NCBI RefSeq assembly: GCF_947495665.1
Contig: NZ_CANLZV010000014.1
Coordinates: 62,001-126,000 of the forward strand
DNA length: 64,000 bases
Origin: an uncultured Sunxiuqinia sp.
GTDB lineage: Bacteria > Bacteroidota > Bacteroidia > Bacteroidales > Prolixibacteraceae
Direction: 5' to 3'
Part shown: piece after piece, positions 41,530 through 50,878 of the stretch
How positions within the stretch are numbered: position 1 is the stretch's first letter
Layout of the letters: each line of letters begins with the position of its first letter
Notes under the pieces: generated by a model
What the model saw: only the letters and a program-made list of their open reading frames with translations
Told to the model about the DNA's origin: nothing
Databases searched by the model: none
Translations under genes and position numbers: made by a program

Positions 41530-43527
41530 ATGGAGCTCCCCCTATTAAAAGATATTGTCATCATCTTTGCCTTGTCGACTTTTGTAAATTTCTTATTTAC
41601 AAAGATTAAAATACCTACCATTATTGGCTACTTGCTAACAGGGGTGATTACGGGGCCCTATTTTCTGGGTATTGTTGGCTCTAATCACCAGATTGAGCTT
41701 TTAGCTGAGATTGGCGTTATTTTACTCATGTTTACCATTGGGTTGGAGTTTTCCATCAACCATTTATTACGAATTCGTAAAATCGTATTTTTTGGCGGCT
41801 TCATGCAACTCATCCTCACGGCAGGCATTACCATGCTGGTGGCACGGCTCTATAACCTGAACTGGTCCGGAGCGTTGTTTGTTGGCTTCCTCACCGCTTT
41901 AAGCAGTACGGCTGTGGTGCTTAAACTGATGCAGGAACGTTCTGAAATCACCTCCAATTATGGCCGAACCGTATTGGGAATTCTTATTTTCCAAGATATT
42001 ATTCTGATTCCCTTGTTGCTTTTTACGCCCATGCTCGGAAGTGAGGCCTCCGATGCCAGTTCTCAACTGGTTCCCCTTCTGGGAAAAACAATCATACTGG
42101 TTGGCTTGGTTTATGTAGGTAACCGCTGGCTGATGCCCAAAGTGTTGCAGCTGGTAGCCCACACCAAAAACCAGGAGCTGTTCATGATGAGTATCTTCGC
42201 CATCTGTCTTTCGGTCGCTTTGCTAACCTCCGAAATGGGCATTTCCCTGGCTTTTGGGGCTTTCCTGGCCGGGCTGATGATTTCGGAATCGGAATACAGT
42301 GCTAATGCTTTTGGGCACCTCATTCCGTTTAAAGACACCTTTACCAGCTTTTTCTTTGTCAGTATTGGCTTACTGCTCGACCTCAGCTTTGTTGCCAACC
42401 ATCCGTTGCTGGTTTTCTCCACCGTCTTGCTCGTTTTGCTTATTAAAATGCTGGTTGCGGCCGGAACGGCCTTTGTATTGGGGCATACCTTTCGGGGAAC
42501 GATTATGGTGGGGCTGGCCCTCTGCCAGGTGGGAGAATTTTCGTTCATTCTGGCGCAGTCGGGCTTGAAGTATGAAATCATTCCGGATTACTACTACCAA
42601 CTGTTTCTGGCTGTTGCCATTATAAGTATGTCGGTAACACCCCTGTTGATGATGGTTTCGCGTCAAACAGCTGACCTGTTGCTGAAACTTCCCATACCCA
42701 AAATTTGGGTGGACGGCTTATTCCCGCTTCCTCAGGTTGAAGTTCCGGAGTTGGAGAACCATGTGGTGTTTGTGGGTAAAGACTCCCGCTCGTTAAACCT
42801 ATCGGTAATGGCCAACTACCTGAAGATGCCCTACATCTCCATTATTTTTGATCCGGGAATTGTAAAAAAACTACAGGAAAAAGGCGAGATGGTCATTTAC
42901 GGGGATGCCACCAATGAACCGATCCTGGAAAAAGCCCACATTAAAACGGCTGACATCGCGGTGATTTCTGTTGGAAACCTAATTGTGTCCATGTCGATTG
43001 TCGACCGGATCCGGCAACTGAATCCACACATTTTCATCATTGTACGCACCAAGAAAGTGGTAGATATTGAAGAATTGTATAAGTTGGGAGCCAACCAGGT
43101 TATTCCGGAGGAATTTGAAACAGCCATTGAGCTATTTGAACGAATTCTGAAACAACGACTCGTTCCTCAACGCGAAATCAACCGGGTAACGGCCAAAATA
43201 CGGGACGAACATTATGGAATTTTCCGAGAGGAAACCGACAAGTCCGATCAGCTTTTCCGGGAATTACCCAACCTGGAAATTATGGCCCTTAAAGTTCGGG
43301 AAGGTTCATTTGTGATTGGAAAGTCAATTCGGGAAATTAAGCTTCGTAAAGTCTTCGGCGTAACGCTGGTTGCAATCCTCCGGAAGGATAAGCTGCTGGA
43401 GCACCCCGATGGCAATAAGAAGCTGGAGATGGACGATATCGTTTACATCATGGGAAGACCGGAGCAGATCGCCAAGGCCTTTGAGCTGTTTGGCTCGGAA
43501 GAGCCTATTCCTGAAATTCAGAAATAA
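41530..43527 (+). CDS. CPA2-family cation:proton antiporter (KefB-like) with RCK domain
   Basis: 665-residue membrane protein. About residues 5-385 form the Na+/H+-exchanger domain with 12 or so helices (YLLTGVITGPYFLGIVG, FLTALSSTAVVLKLM, LAFGAFLAGLMISES, QVGEFSFILAQSGL). A TrkA-N/RCK domain follows (about 415-530), but its nucleotide loop reads HVVFVGKDSRSLNLS and lacks the standard GxGxxG. The C-terminal TrkA-C domain covers the end (IMALKVREGSFVIGKSIREIKL). Such proteins export K+ or Na+ in exchange for H+. The altered loop suggests changed or lost nucleotide control. Confidence 0.9.
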   Translation: MELPLLKDIVIIFALSTFVNFLFTKIKIPTIIGYLLTGVITGPYFLGIVGSNHQIELLAEIGVILLMFTIGLEFSINHLLRIRKIVFFGGFMQLILTAGITMLVARLYNLNWSGALFVGFLTALSSTAVVLKLMQERSEITSNYGRTVLGILIFQDIILIPLLLFTPMLGSEASDASSQLVPLLGKTIILVGLVYVGNRWLMPKVLQLVAHTKNQELFMMSIFAICLSVALLTSEMGISLAFGAFLAGLMISESEYSANAFGHLIPFKDTFTSFFFVSIGLLLDLSFVANHPLLVFSTVLLVLLIKMLVAAGTAFVLGHTFRGTIMVGLALCQVGEFSFILAQSGLKYEIIPDYYYQLFLAVAIISMSVTPLLMMVSRQTADLLLKLPIPKIWVDGLFPLPQVEVPELENHVVFVGKDSRSLNLSVMANYLKMPYISIIFDPGIVKKLQEKGEMVIYGDATNEPILEKAHIKTADIAVISVGNLIVSMSIVDRIRQLNPHIFIIVRTKKVVDIEELYKLGANQVIPEEFETAIELFERILKQRLVPQREINRVTAKIRDEHYGIFREETDKSDQLFRELPNLEIMALKVREGSFVIGKSIREIKLRKVFGVTLVAILRKDKLLEHPDGNKKLEMDDIVYIMGRPEQIAKAFELFGSEEPIPEIQK

Positions 43528-43656
43528 CAGCTTAAGTCATTTCCCAAAATCATAGGACCAACGAAGCAATTCTTTTAACTCAGAAGGTCGGAAACCACTT
43601 CCGAAATAAGCGCACAGTGGCAATCGGTGCATAACGTGCTTTCTGAAATCAACTCG

Positions 43657-44325
43657 TCAATAAATGGCGTTAAACGTTTTTTTCAGCAAGGCTTTCACTT
43701 CATCCATGTCCACCTTTTGGCCAAGCTCCTTTTCGATAGAAGTGACACCATAAGTAACAAAGCCACAGGGGTTGATGTAATTGAAATAACGCAGGTCTGT
43801 GTTAACATTAAGCGCAAAGCCATGCATGGTCACATACCGGCTGACACGTACGCCCATGGCACATATTTTTCGCGATTTAGCCGGAATCTCAGCATCCAAC
43901 CAAACGCCGGTTGCTCCTTCCTTCCGGCTACCTTTCAAGCCGTAGTGCGCAATGGTTTCGATGATGGCATCTTCCATTTTTTCAATGTACTCGCGCACGC
44001 CAATCTTGTAGTACTCCAGGTCAATGATTGGGTAGCCAACCAGTTGCCCCGGTCCATGATAGGTAATGTCTCCTCCCCGATCGATCTTATAGTAGGTGGC
44101 ATCAATTTTTCTCATGAAATCTTCATGAATCAACAGGTTATGCTCATCGCCACTTTTGCCCAGAGTGTAAACATGCGGGTGTTCCACCAGCAAAAAATGA
44201 TTTTGCTCACTTGGTGCCTTGCTTGCTTTCTTATCGGCCTGCACTTCTTCCAGCAATCTCTCCTGATAATCCCAGCACTCTTTATAGTCTTTCAGACCAA
44301 CATCTTCATAGTTAAAATCTGCCAT
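43657..44325 (-). CDS. lipB: Lipoyl(octanoyl) transferase
   Basis: Transfers octanoyl from ACP to lipoyl domains of 2-oxoacid dehydrogenases. The 222-residue protein has GGDITYHGPGQLVGYPIIDL (in shortened form), the catalytic lysine region ATGVWLDAE...KICAMGVRVSRYVTMHGFALNV, and the catalytic cysteine in INPCGFVTYGVTSIEKEL. Length and motif order are those of LipB. It lies 45 bases downstream of lipA on the same strand, so the two lipoate enzymes form an operon. Confidence 0.95.
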   Translation of the reverse strand: MADFNYEDVGLKDYKECWDYQERLLEEVQADKKASKAPSEQNHFLLVEHPHVYTLGKSGDEHNLLIHEDFMRKIDATYYKIDRGGDITYHGPGQLVGYPIIDLEYYKIGVREYIEKMEDAIIETIAHYGLKGSRKEGATGVWLDAEIPAKSRKICAMGVRVSRYVTMHGFALNVNTDLRYFNYINPCGFVTYGVTSIEKELGQKVDMDEVKALLKKTFNAIY

Positions 44326-44370
44326 TGCATTTCATGTTTCAAAATTCAGTTTTGGCCGAATCAATCCTTT

Positions 44371-45234
44371 TTAAGCCGTGACATGCTGCTCGGCACGATA
44401 GCTTGAGCGCACCAACGGACTGCTTTCGACAAAAGAAAAACCCTTTTCAAGCCCAATTGTTCGGTACTTTTCAAATTGATCGGGCTGAATGTATTCCACC
44501 ACCGGAATATGATTTTGGGTTGGCGCCAGGTACTGGCCGATGGTCATCACCTTACATCCGGCAGTCAGCAAATCGTCCATGGTTTGCAGCACTTCGGCTT
44601 CCGTTTCTCCAAGCCCCAGCATGATTCCAGACTTTGGCACGGCATCGCTTTCGGCAATGGCGCTTATCACATCAAGGCTGCGCCGATACCTGGCCGCACT
44701 CCTAATAGCAGGCGTGAGGCGTTCCACGGTTTCCATGTTGTGCGAAATAACTTCAGGGCAGGCTGCTGCCACTTGTAAAACCAATTCTTTCTTCCCTTGA
44801 AAATCAGGAATCAAAACTTCCAGGCGTGTATCCGGATTCCGTTCTTTGATCGTCCGAATCGTTTCAACCCAAATTGCAGCACCCAAGTCTGGCAAGTCAT
44901 CACGATCAACTGAGGTGATCACCGCATGTTTCAGCTGCATCAGTTTGATGGATTGCGCCACACGCTGCGGCTCATTGGGATCAGGAGGCAATGGTTTGCC
45001 GGTGGTTACCCCACAAAACTTACAGTTGCGGGTACAAATTTCGCCCAAGATCATGAAGGTGGCCGTTCCCCGATTCCAGCATTCTCCAATATTGGGGCAA
45101 TTTCCGCTGGTGCAAATGGTATGTAACTCATGTTTGTTCACCAGGTTTTTCACCTTTGAATAACTTTCCCCCTTGGGTAAGTTCATTTTCATCCACCGCG
45201 GCAAACGAGGCCGGGCTTGGCTTGATTCACTCAT
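44371..45234 (-). CDS. lipA: Lipoyl synthase
   Basis: Radical-SAM enzyme that inserts two sulfurs into the octanoyl chain made by LipB. The auxiliary 4Fe-4S cluster is bound by CTSGNCPNIGEC (three Cys), the radical-SAM cluster by CTRNCKFC, and the conserved C-terminal serine ligand is in SSPLVRSSYRAEQ. The fold continues with RDDLPDLGA and GLGETEAEVL. 287 residues is a normal length. A minus-strand TAATTTTG (45255-45262) is a candidate -7 element for the lipA-lipB operon. Confidence 0.97.
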   Translation of the reverse strand: MSESSQARPRLPRWMKMNLPKGESYSKVKNLVNKHELHTICTSGNCPNIGECWNRGTATFMILGEICTRNCKFCGVTTGKPLPPDPNEPQRVAQSIKLMQLKHAVITSVDRDDLPDLGAAIWVETIRTIKERNPDTRLEVLIPDFQGKKELVLQVAAACPEVISHNMETVERLTPAIRSAARYRRSLDVISAIAESDAVPKSGIMLGLGETEAEVLQTMDDLLTAGCKVMTIGQYLAPTQNHIPVVEYIQPDQFEKYRTIGLEKGFSFVESSPLVRSSYRAEQHVTA

Positions 45235-45350
45235 GTCTTTGGGTAATTTTCGCTCAAAATTAGCGATTTCCTGAAGAGCTGAAAAGCAGAATGCAGAGAA
45301 ACTCCGGATTTAATAACACAATACCCCATGGATTATTATTTTTGTAAGTA

Positions 45351-47234
45351 ATGAAAGTGAAGGTAATCAAATACGGACTGATCTTAAGCTGTTTCCTGAT
45401 GCTGCTTGTTCCCGAATCCAGCTTGGGGCAACAACTCAAGATGGATATCAACAAACTGCAGCTAGCCAACCAATACTACCGGAACCAGGAGTTTGACAAG
45501 TCCGCTGTTTTGTACTTCGAAATCTATGAAGTGTCGGGCGGTGAGCACTATTTCAACATGTTTCTGAACTGTCTGCTGGAACTGAAGGATTACCCACAGG
45601 CTGAAAAAGCCATCAAAACGCAACTGAAAAACCGAAAAAATGATCCGTCCCTCTGGGTGCAATGGGGCTATTTGCTTTCCCTGCAATCCCAAGCCAAAGA
45701 GGCGGAACAAAAATTCAAACAGGCTCTGGAGCTCGTATCCAATAATAAGGGCGACTACATTCGTCTGGCCAATGCCTTTTTAAGTCGTCAGGAATACGAG
45801 TATGCCCAACAAGTATACCTGCTGGGCAGAGAACGTTTGCCCGAAGAATCCTTTCATTTTGAGTTGGCACGCATTTTCCTTTATCAACGCAACTATGGCC
45901 GGATGTTTCAGGAATACCTGGATTTACTGAAAATGGATGAAAGCAACCTGGGGAGAATACAAAGCAGCCTGTTAACCGCTTTCCGGATGGATGTGGACAA
46001 CTCCCTTCGCAATGAATTTCGAGTAGCTTTGCTGCGGCAGATTCAGCAGGAACCCAAGATAACGAGCTACAATCATTTGCTGATTTGGTTGTTCATTCAG
46101 GAAAAAAAGTTTCCCCAAGCTTTACGGCAGTCCATTGCGCTCGACAAACGGATTGGCTCGGGTGATGCGCAAATTGCAAGCCTGGCGCGCATTGCTGCCG
46201 GCAATGATGGGATTGAAGAAGCAATCAAAGCTTACGATTACCTGATTGAAAAAGGTTCTTCCGGTGAATTTTACACCAAAGCTCATCAAGGAAAAATGAA
46301 AATGCAGTATCAGCAATTTGTGAGCCGGACAAACCAATTCCACGATGCCAGCGAACTCGCCACCCAATTTGAAACGACATTTAAAATCATTGGCTTTCAT
46401 CCCGAGAACACGTCACTAGTCATTGATTATGCGCACTTTTTGGCTTTCTACCAGCAAAACACAGAGCAAGCCCTGAGCTTAATCGAAAATCAAATGGGCA
46501 TAAACGGCATTAGCCCTTTGCAGCGCGATCAGTTGAAAAATGAAATGGCTGACATTTATGTATTGAAAGATGACTTATGGGAAGCGGTTTTACTTTATTC
46601 GCAGATCATTGACGCAAATAAAAACAATCCGCTGGGAGATGAGGTAAAGTTGAAAAAAGCCAAGCTGGGCTATTACATGGGAAACCTGAGTTGGGCCCAG
46701 GCGCAACTGGATGTTTTGAAAGCCAGCACATCGAAGCTGATCGCCAATGATGCCTTGGAACTCTCGGTTTTTATCAGCAACAACACCGCCCTGGACACCA
46801 CCGAAGCACCCATGCAGCTTTTTTCCCGGGCAGATTTATACCAATTCAGAAAACAGGATTCGCTGGCATGGGCTGTGCTGGACAGCATTGAAGCCCAATA
46901 CAACTATCACAGTCTGCTGGATGATCTGTACTTCCGAAAGGCCAGCATGTTGATGGAACGGGGTGATTTTGAACAAGCTGCCGGCTTGCTGGAACAAATT
47001 ACTACAGAATTTGCCTACGACCTGCTCGGTGATGATGCGATGTTTTTGTTGGCTGAACTGTATGAGGAACACTTAAACCGGGCGAGCGATGCTGCGGCAC
47101 TTTACAAACAAATGCTTGTTCAGTATCCCGGCAGTATTTATTTGGAAGATGCCCGCGAGCGTTACCGCCGCCTGCGCGGCGATGTGTCAGTTTCGAAAGA
47201 AACGCTTTTGATGGAGGGACAGGAACTCAACTAA
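45351..47234 (+). CDS. Secreted tetratricopeptide-repeat protein
   Basis: 627-residue exported protein. Signal peptide YGLILSCFLMLLVPESSLG is followed by a chain of TPR/Sel1-like helix pairs from about residue 30 to the end, e.g. NQYYRNQEFDKSAVLYFEI, WGYLLSLQSQAKEAEQKF and LLAELYEEHLNRASDAAALY. The last repeats (LEDARERYRRLRGD) resemble the YbgF/TolA-binding type of end. No catalytic domain. Typical of Bacteroidetes envelope scaffolds; partner unknown. A TATTTTTG word at 45337-45344 fits a -7 element. It is divergent from lipA and followed by an S41 peptidase gene. Confidence 0.88.
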   Translation: MKVKVIKYGLILSCFLMLLVPESSLGQQLKMDINKLQLANQYYRNQEFDKSAVLYFEIYEVSGGEHYFNMFLNCLLELKDYPQAEKAIKTQLKNRKNDPSLWVQWGYLLSLQSQAKEAEQKFKQALELVSNNKGDYIRLANAFLSRQEYEYAQQVYLLGRERLPEESFHFELARIFLYQRNYGRMFQEYLDLLKMDESNLGRIQSSLLTAFRMDVDNSLRNEFRVALLRQIQQEPKITSYNHLLIWLFIQEKKFPQALRQSIALDKRIGSGDAQIASLARIAAGNDGIEEAIKAYDYLIEKGSSGEFYTKAHQGKMKMQYQQFVSRTNQFHDASELATQFETTFKIIGFHPENTSLVIDYAHFLAFYQQNTEQALSLIENQMGINGISPLQRDQLKNEMADIYVLKDDLWEAVLLYSQIIDANKNNPLGDEVKLKKAKLGYYMGNLSWAQAQLDVLKASTSKLIANDALELSVFISNNTALDTTEAPMQLFSRADLYQFRKQDSLAWAVLDSIEAQYNYHSLLDDLYFRKASMLMERGDFEQAAGLLEQITTEFAYDLLGDDAMFLLAELYEEHLNRASDAAALYKQMLVQYPGSIYLEDARERYRRLRGDVSVSKETLLMEGQELN

Positions 47235-47378
47235 TCCAGCTTGGAACTTGTTTTTAAAAGCAAGTCGGATTATTGGTTTGTTTTTCTGGACGGGGCGTAA
47301 TAATTTTTGGCATCTTTGTTCTGCAAGGGTACAACTTGCAAAATCCGGTTGCCTTTTATCAACAAAAGACATCATCTT

Positions 47379-48671
47379 ATGAGAATTGTAAAAATCAAGC
47401 GTTTGCTAAGCGTCTTTCTGGTCGTTGCGCTGCTTCTGGGGCTATCTTGTACCAAGGAAAATGCCATACTGGAAATAGAACCGGTTGAGAAGCTGACAAC
47501 TGAAAACAGCAAAACGTTTATTTACGATATTTTTCAGGACTGGTATTTTTGGTTAGACCAACTTCCTGAACTTGATCCAAACAGTTTCAGCTCCAACGAA
47601 AGCTTGATTGACGCCTTGGTTTACAAGGAACTTGACCGCTGGAGTTTTGTAACCGACCTCGATGCTTATCGGGCTCTTTTTGAAGAAGCGCAAACCAAAG
47701 GATTTGGCGTGGGTATGGCCCTTACAGCCGATAACCGGTTAATGGTCCGTTTCACCTACAAAAACTCCCCCATGGGCCTGGCTGGCGTTGAGCGCGGCTG
47801 GGAATTTCTGAAAATAAATGATGTACCGATTGCTAATATTTCCAACCTGGGAGCTGCTTTTGATACCGATGCCCCCATTACATTTACCTTTGCGACCCCT
47901 GATAACCGCACTGTTTCTCACACAATGAGCCGGACCGATTATAAAATAAATACCGTCCTGCATCGCAGTATTCAGGAAACAGCCGGAAAGAAAGTGGGCT
48001 ACCTGGTTTTTGAAAGCTTCTTGAGTCCCTCCGAAGAAGAATTGAAAGAGGCATTTACGTTTTTTAATGCTGAGGGGATTGACGAACTGGTTGTCGATTT
48101 GCGCTATAACGGTGGCGGCGATTCAGGAATTGCCTTTCTTCTGCAAGAATTAATAGGCGGATCCGCCGTTGAAGATAAACTCCTGGGGAAGGTTATTTAC
48201 AATGAAAAGCACAGCGACGACAATTTCAATTTCGGCACCCGTGGCAACGACTTATCGGTTGATGTTGACCGACTCTTCTTTATTACGACCGATGCATCGG
48301 CCTCTGCCAGCGAAATGGTGATCAATGGCATGTTTCCTTACAAAGAAGTGATAATCATCGGCTCAAGAACATACGGCAAACCGGTAGGCATGAATATTTT
48401 CGAATCCGAAGAATATAACATGGCCCTGGCACCGGTTACCTTAAAAATACTCAACGCCAACAACGAAGGCGACTACTTTAATGGCATTCCGGTCAACTAT
48501 GAAGTGGCCGACGACATTTTTCATGGCTGGGGGAACCCGGCGGAAGCCTGTTTAAAAACAGCACTCGATATTATTGCAGGCAACGAGATCATCGCACTCA
48601 AATCAACACAAACACAACCGCAAGGCTTACCACTTAAACGTGGGTTGCAAGAAATTACAGGAGCTTATTAA
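47379..48671 (+). CDS. S41-family peptidase lipoprotein with PDZ-like domain
   Basis: 430-residue lipoprotein. The start at 47379 (MRIVKIKRLLSVFLV) yields a lipobox LLGLSC; the frame is open 24 codons upstream but that part is not signal-like. An N-terminal helical domain (about 35-90) is followed by a PDZ-like segment (FGVGMALTADNRLMVRFTYKNS, quoted in part) and the S41 core: VVDLRYNGGGDSG, the nucleophile motif TTDASASASEMVINGM with the serine after SASA, and GSRTYGKPVGM. It fits the C-terminal-processing peptidase group. Its stop overlaps the ruvC start by one base, so the two are co-translated. Confidence 0.9.
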   Translation: MRIVKIKRLLSVFLVVALLLGLSCTKENAILEIEPVEKLTTENSKTFIYDIFQDWYFWLDQLPELDPNSFSSNESLIDALVYKELDRWSFVTDLDAYRALFEEAQTKGFGVGMALTADNRLMVRFTYKNSPMGLAGVERGWEFLKINDVPIANISNLGAAFDTDAPITFTFATPDNRTVSHTMSRTDYKINTVLHRSIQETAGKKVGYLVFESFLSPSEEELKEAFTFFNAEGIDELVVDLRYNGGGDSGIAFLLQELIGGSAVEDKLLGKVIYNEKHSDDNFNFGTRGNDLSVDVDRLFFITTDASASASEMVINGMFPYKEVIIIGSRTYGKPVGMNIFESEEYNMALAPVTLKILNANNEGDYFNGIPVNYEVADDIFHGWGNPAEACLKTALDIIAGNEIIALKSTQTQPQGLPLKRGLQEITGAY

Positions 48672-49225
48672 TGGGAGTTACATCGAAACGGATTTTAGGA
48701 ATTGACCCGGGAACAGTGGTCATGGGATATGCTTTAATTGAAATTGTAAACAAAAAGCCTGTAATTCTTCAAACCGGAGTGGTTAAAACCGGAAAATTCA
48801 AGGATCACTACCTGCGTTTAAAGCAAATCTTTATTCGAACGCGACATCTGATTGATGAATATTTGCCGGATGAACTGGCCATTGAATCTCCCTTCTTTGG
48901 GAAAGACATTCAGGCCATGTTGAAGTTGGGACGAGCACAAGGCATTGTGATGGGCATTGCGCTGGAAAAAGACATTCCGGTGTTTGAGTACGCGCCGCTT
49001 CGGGTAAAGCAAGCGATTACCGGAATGGGACGGGCCTCGAAAGAGCAGGTCGCTTTTTTCCTGAAGAATATGTTTAAAGAAAATGACCTGCCCGACGAAC
49101 TGGATGCAACCGATGCCTTAGCGGTGGCTGTTTGCCATTACCTTCAACTGAACAGCCCGACAAAAGGAAAATCATACAAAGGCTGGGGCGATTTTGTCAA
49201 AAAGAATCCCGGTCGGATAAAATAA
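48671..49225 (+). CDS. ruvC: Holliday-junction resolvase RuvC
   Basis: Endonuclease that cuts Holliday junctions in recombination and repair with RuvAB. The four acidic catalytic residues are present: Asp in GIDPGTVVMGYAL, Glu in AIESPFFGKD, and two in ELDATDALAVAVCH. 184 residues is usual; the C terminus is basic (YKGWGDFVKKNPGRIK). Overlap TAATG with the preceding S41 peptidase gene indicates coupling. No ruvA or ruvB in the window. Confidence 0.96.
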   Translation: MGVTSKRILGIDPGTVVMGYALIEIVNKKPVILQTGVVKTGKFKDHYLRLKQIFIRTRHLIDEYLPDELAIESPFFGKDIQAMLKLGRAQGIVMGIALEKDIPVFEYAPLRVKQAITGMGRASKEQVAFFLKNMFKENDLPDELDATDALAVAVCHYLQLNSPTKGKSYKGWGDFVKKNPGRIK

Positions 49226-49296
49226 CGCAGCTGCCATTAGCTCTTGTTTTCAACCATTTTTCTTCCAATGTGGCTTCTACTTCGGGACAAAAAAAA

Positions 49297-49318
49297 GCCA
49301 TTCTGAAAACAGAATGGC
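49297..49318 (-). terminator. Terminator after the HIT gene
   Basis: Perfect 9-base stem GCCATTCTG / CAGAATGGC with loop AAAA; on the minus strand eight T residues follow. It serves greA-HIT on the minus strand and may also stop ruvC transcripts from the other side. Confidence 0.88.
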
Positions 49319-49343
49319 AGTACAATCTTTTTAATTGATTCTT

Positions 49344-49739
49344 TCAATCAATTTCTTTTGCAATTTTTTCCCGGAGGGCTTCAAACTCTTCCGGAGTCAT
49401 TGTCACTTTTTCTGAAAAATGAAGCAAATCCTTCTCGGATTGCATCGGCACCAGGTGGATATGAGCGTGCGGCACTTCGAGGCCCAACACCATCACACCT
49501 ATTTTTTGGCAAGGAATTGCTTTTTTCAGACCAATAGCTACTTTCTTGGCGAATTGATTTAGCCCGATGTAGGTGTTATCATCCAGATCAAATAAGTAAT
49601 CCACCTCTTTCTTGGGGATTACCAAAGTGTGTCCTTTGGCGGTTGGAAAAATATCCAAAAACGCTAAATAGTTTTCATCCTCAGCTACTTTGTAGGCTGG
49701 GATTTCTCCTGAAATGATTTTTGTAAACAGGCTTGCCAT
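49344..49739 (-). CDS. HIT-family nucleotide-binding protein
   Basis: 131-residue histidine-triad hydrolase of the HinT/PKCI type. The triad is HAHIHLVPM near residues 91-99, and the N-terminal FTKIISGEIPAYKVAEDE and KKEVDYLFDL segments are typical. These enzymes hydrolyse nucleoside phosphoramidates; the actual substrate is unknown. It lies 3 bases downstream of greA and ends in a terminator, so greA-HIT is an operon, an arrangement common in Bacteroidetes. Confidence 0.93.
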   Translation of the reverse strand: MASLFTKIISGEIPAYKVAEDENYLAFLDIFPTAKGHTLVIPKKEVDYLFDLDDNTYIGLNQFAKKVAIGLKKAIPCQKIGVMVLGLEVPHAHIHLVPMQSEKDLLHFSEKVTMTPEEFEALREKIAKEID

Positions 49740-49742
49740 AGC

Positions 49743-50216
49743 TTAAAGTGCAATGTCAATAATTTCGAACGGAATGATACCTGATGGTACTTGAATGTCA
49801 ACAACATCGCCCACCTTTTTGCCCAGTAATCCTTTAGCAATTGGTGTTTCAATGGAGATTTTTCCTGATTTCAAGTCTGCTTCATGCTCCGACACGATGG
49901 TGTACTGCATGATGGCATTATTTTTCTTGTTCTTGATGGTTACTTTGTTCAGAATCTGCACGGCTGACGTATCAATTTTTGATTCATCAATAATACGCGC
50001 ATTGGCAATCTTGCCTCGGAGCTGGGCAATTTTTGCCTCCAGCATACCTTGGGCATCTTTGGCCGCATCGTATTCTGCATTTTCCGAAATATCACCTTTT
50101 TCAATAGCTTCCCCAATTTGCTTTGAAATTGCAGGACGCTCAACAGTCATGAGGTGTTCGAGTTCTTTTTTTAATTTATTCAAGCCCTCTTGAGTAATAA
50201 AGGTCACTTTTCCCAT
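49743..50216 (-). CDS. greA: Transcription elongation factor GreA
   Basis: Rescues backtracked RNA polymerase by stimulating transcript cleavage. The 157-residue chain has the N-terminal coiled coil (about 9-76; TQEGLNKLKKELEHL, GDISENAEYDAAKDAQGMLEAKI) with the acidic tip DISENAEYDA, and the C-terminal FKBP-like domain (about 85-157) including SIETPIAKGLLGKKVGDVV. Length and motifs are standard. First gene of the greA-HIT operon. Confidence 0.97.
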   Translation of the reverse strand: MGKVTFITQEGLNKLKKELEHLMTVERPAISKQIGEAIEKGDISENAEYDAAKDAQGMLEAKIAQLRGKIANARIIDESKIDTSAVQILNKVTIKNKKNNAIMQYTIVSEHEADLKSGKISIETPIAKGLLGKKVGDVVDIQVPSGIIPFEIIDIAL

Positions 50217-50257
50217 TGTTATTCACTTTTTTAGTGTGACTACATAAAAAGAAAAAA

Positions 50258-50279
50258 GAATTCCGAACGAGCGGAACTC
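50258..50279 (-). terminator. Probable terminator of the gene at 50368-50802
   Basis: Stem GAATTCCG / CGGAACTC (eight pairs, one G-T) with a six-base loop; on the minus strand TTTTTTCTTTTT follows. It is about 90 bases after the stop codon. Confidence 0.6.
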
Positions 50280-50367
50280 TTTAGCTATGCAAAGCTATAT
50301 AAAATATTTGGTATTTACGAGCACTCCGACACGAAATAGGCCGTAAAAACCTATCAACTAAAACGTT

Positions 50368-50802
50368 CTAGTACTTTCTATTCAGAATTTCAGCATAAAC
50401 AACTGCCTTTCGCAGTGAAAAATCATTCAAAATTGAGTCCTTCTCGGCATCGGGGTCCAATTCATCGGTGATGGGACCCGAAGCAATTTTACTTCGATGA
50501 ATCGCATCTCCGATTTCCGATTTTTTCAATGTTGTCGGCCGTAATGTAGGACGTTCAATCCTTTCCACCTTCATCTTTGGCGGAGTCACTGTTTTGGGTT
50601 GCTCAACCACCACCGGCTGCGGTTTGGGTTTTGGCTTAGGCTCATCTCTAAAAACAGGATCATCAAAAACATGTTCAAAAAAAGATGGCTGATGATCATC
50701 TGTTTCTTCCTCTTCATGCATTTGGGCCATCTTCTTCTTTTTGTTCATAGCCCCAAAGATGGAAAGCACGATGGCGATAAGTATAAATATATAATCTTCC
50801 AT
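50368..50802 (-). CDS. Hypothetical single-pass membrane protein with Pro-rich linker
   Basis: 144 residues of unknown function. An N-terminal membrane helix (YIFILIAIVLSIFGAM, about 4-19) is followed by a basic stop-transfer KKKK, an acidic stretch, a proline-rich segment (EPKPKPKPQPVV) and a conserved-looking C terminus (DSILNDFSLRKAVVYAEILNRKY). Short proteins of this plan are frequent in Bacteroidetes. The final helix could be a protein-binding tail. It is divergent from the Rieske-like gene. Confidence 0.65.
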   Translation of the reverse strand: MEDYIFILIAIVLSIFGAMNKKKKMAQMHEEEETDDHQPSFFEHVFDDPVFRDEPKPKPKPQPVVVEQPKTVTPPKMKVERIERPTLRPTTLKKSEIGDAIHRSKIASGPITDELDPDAEKDSILNDFSLRKAVVYAEILNRKY

Positions 50803-50878
50803 TTTCTTTTAATTTTGTTGGCGGAATGACAAAATAAGTTTGCCATTTCGTTTGTTTAGGTTTATAAAGATATAAAAA

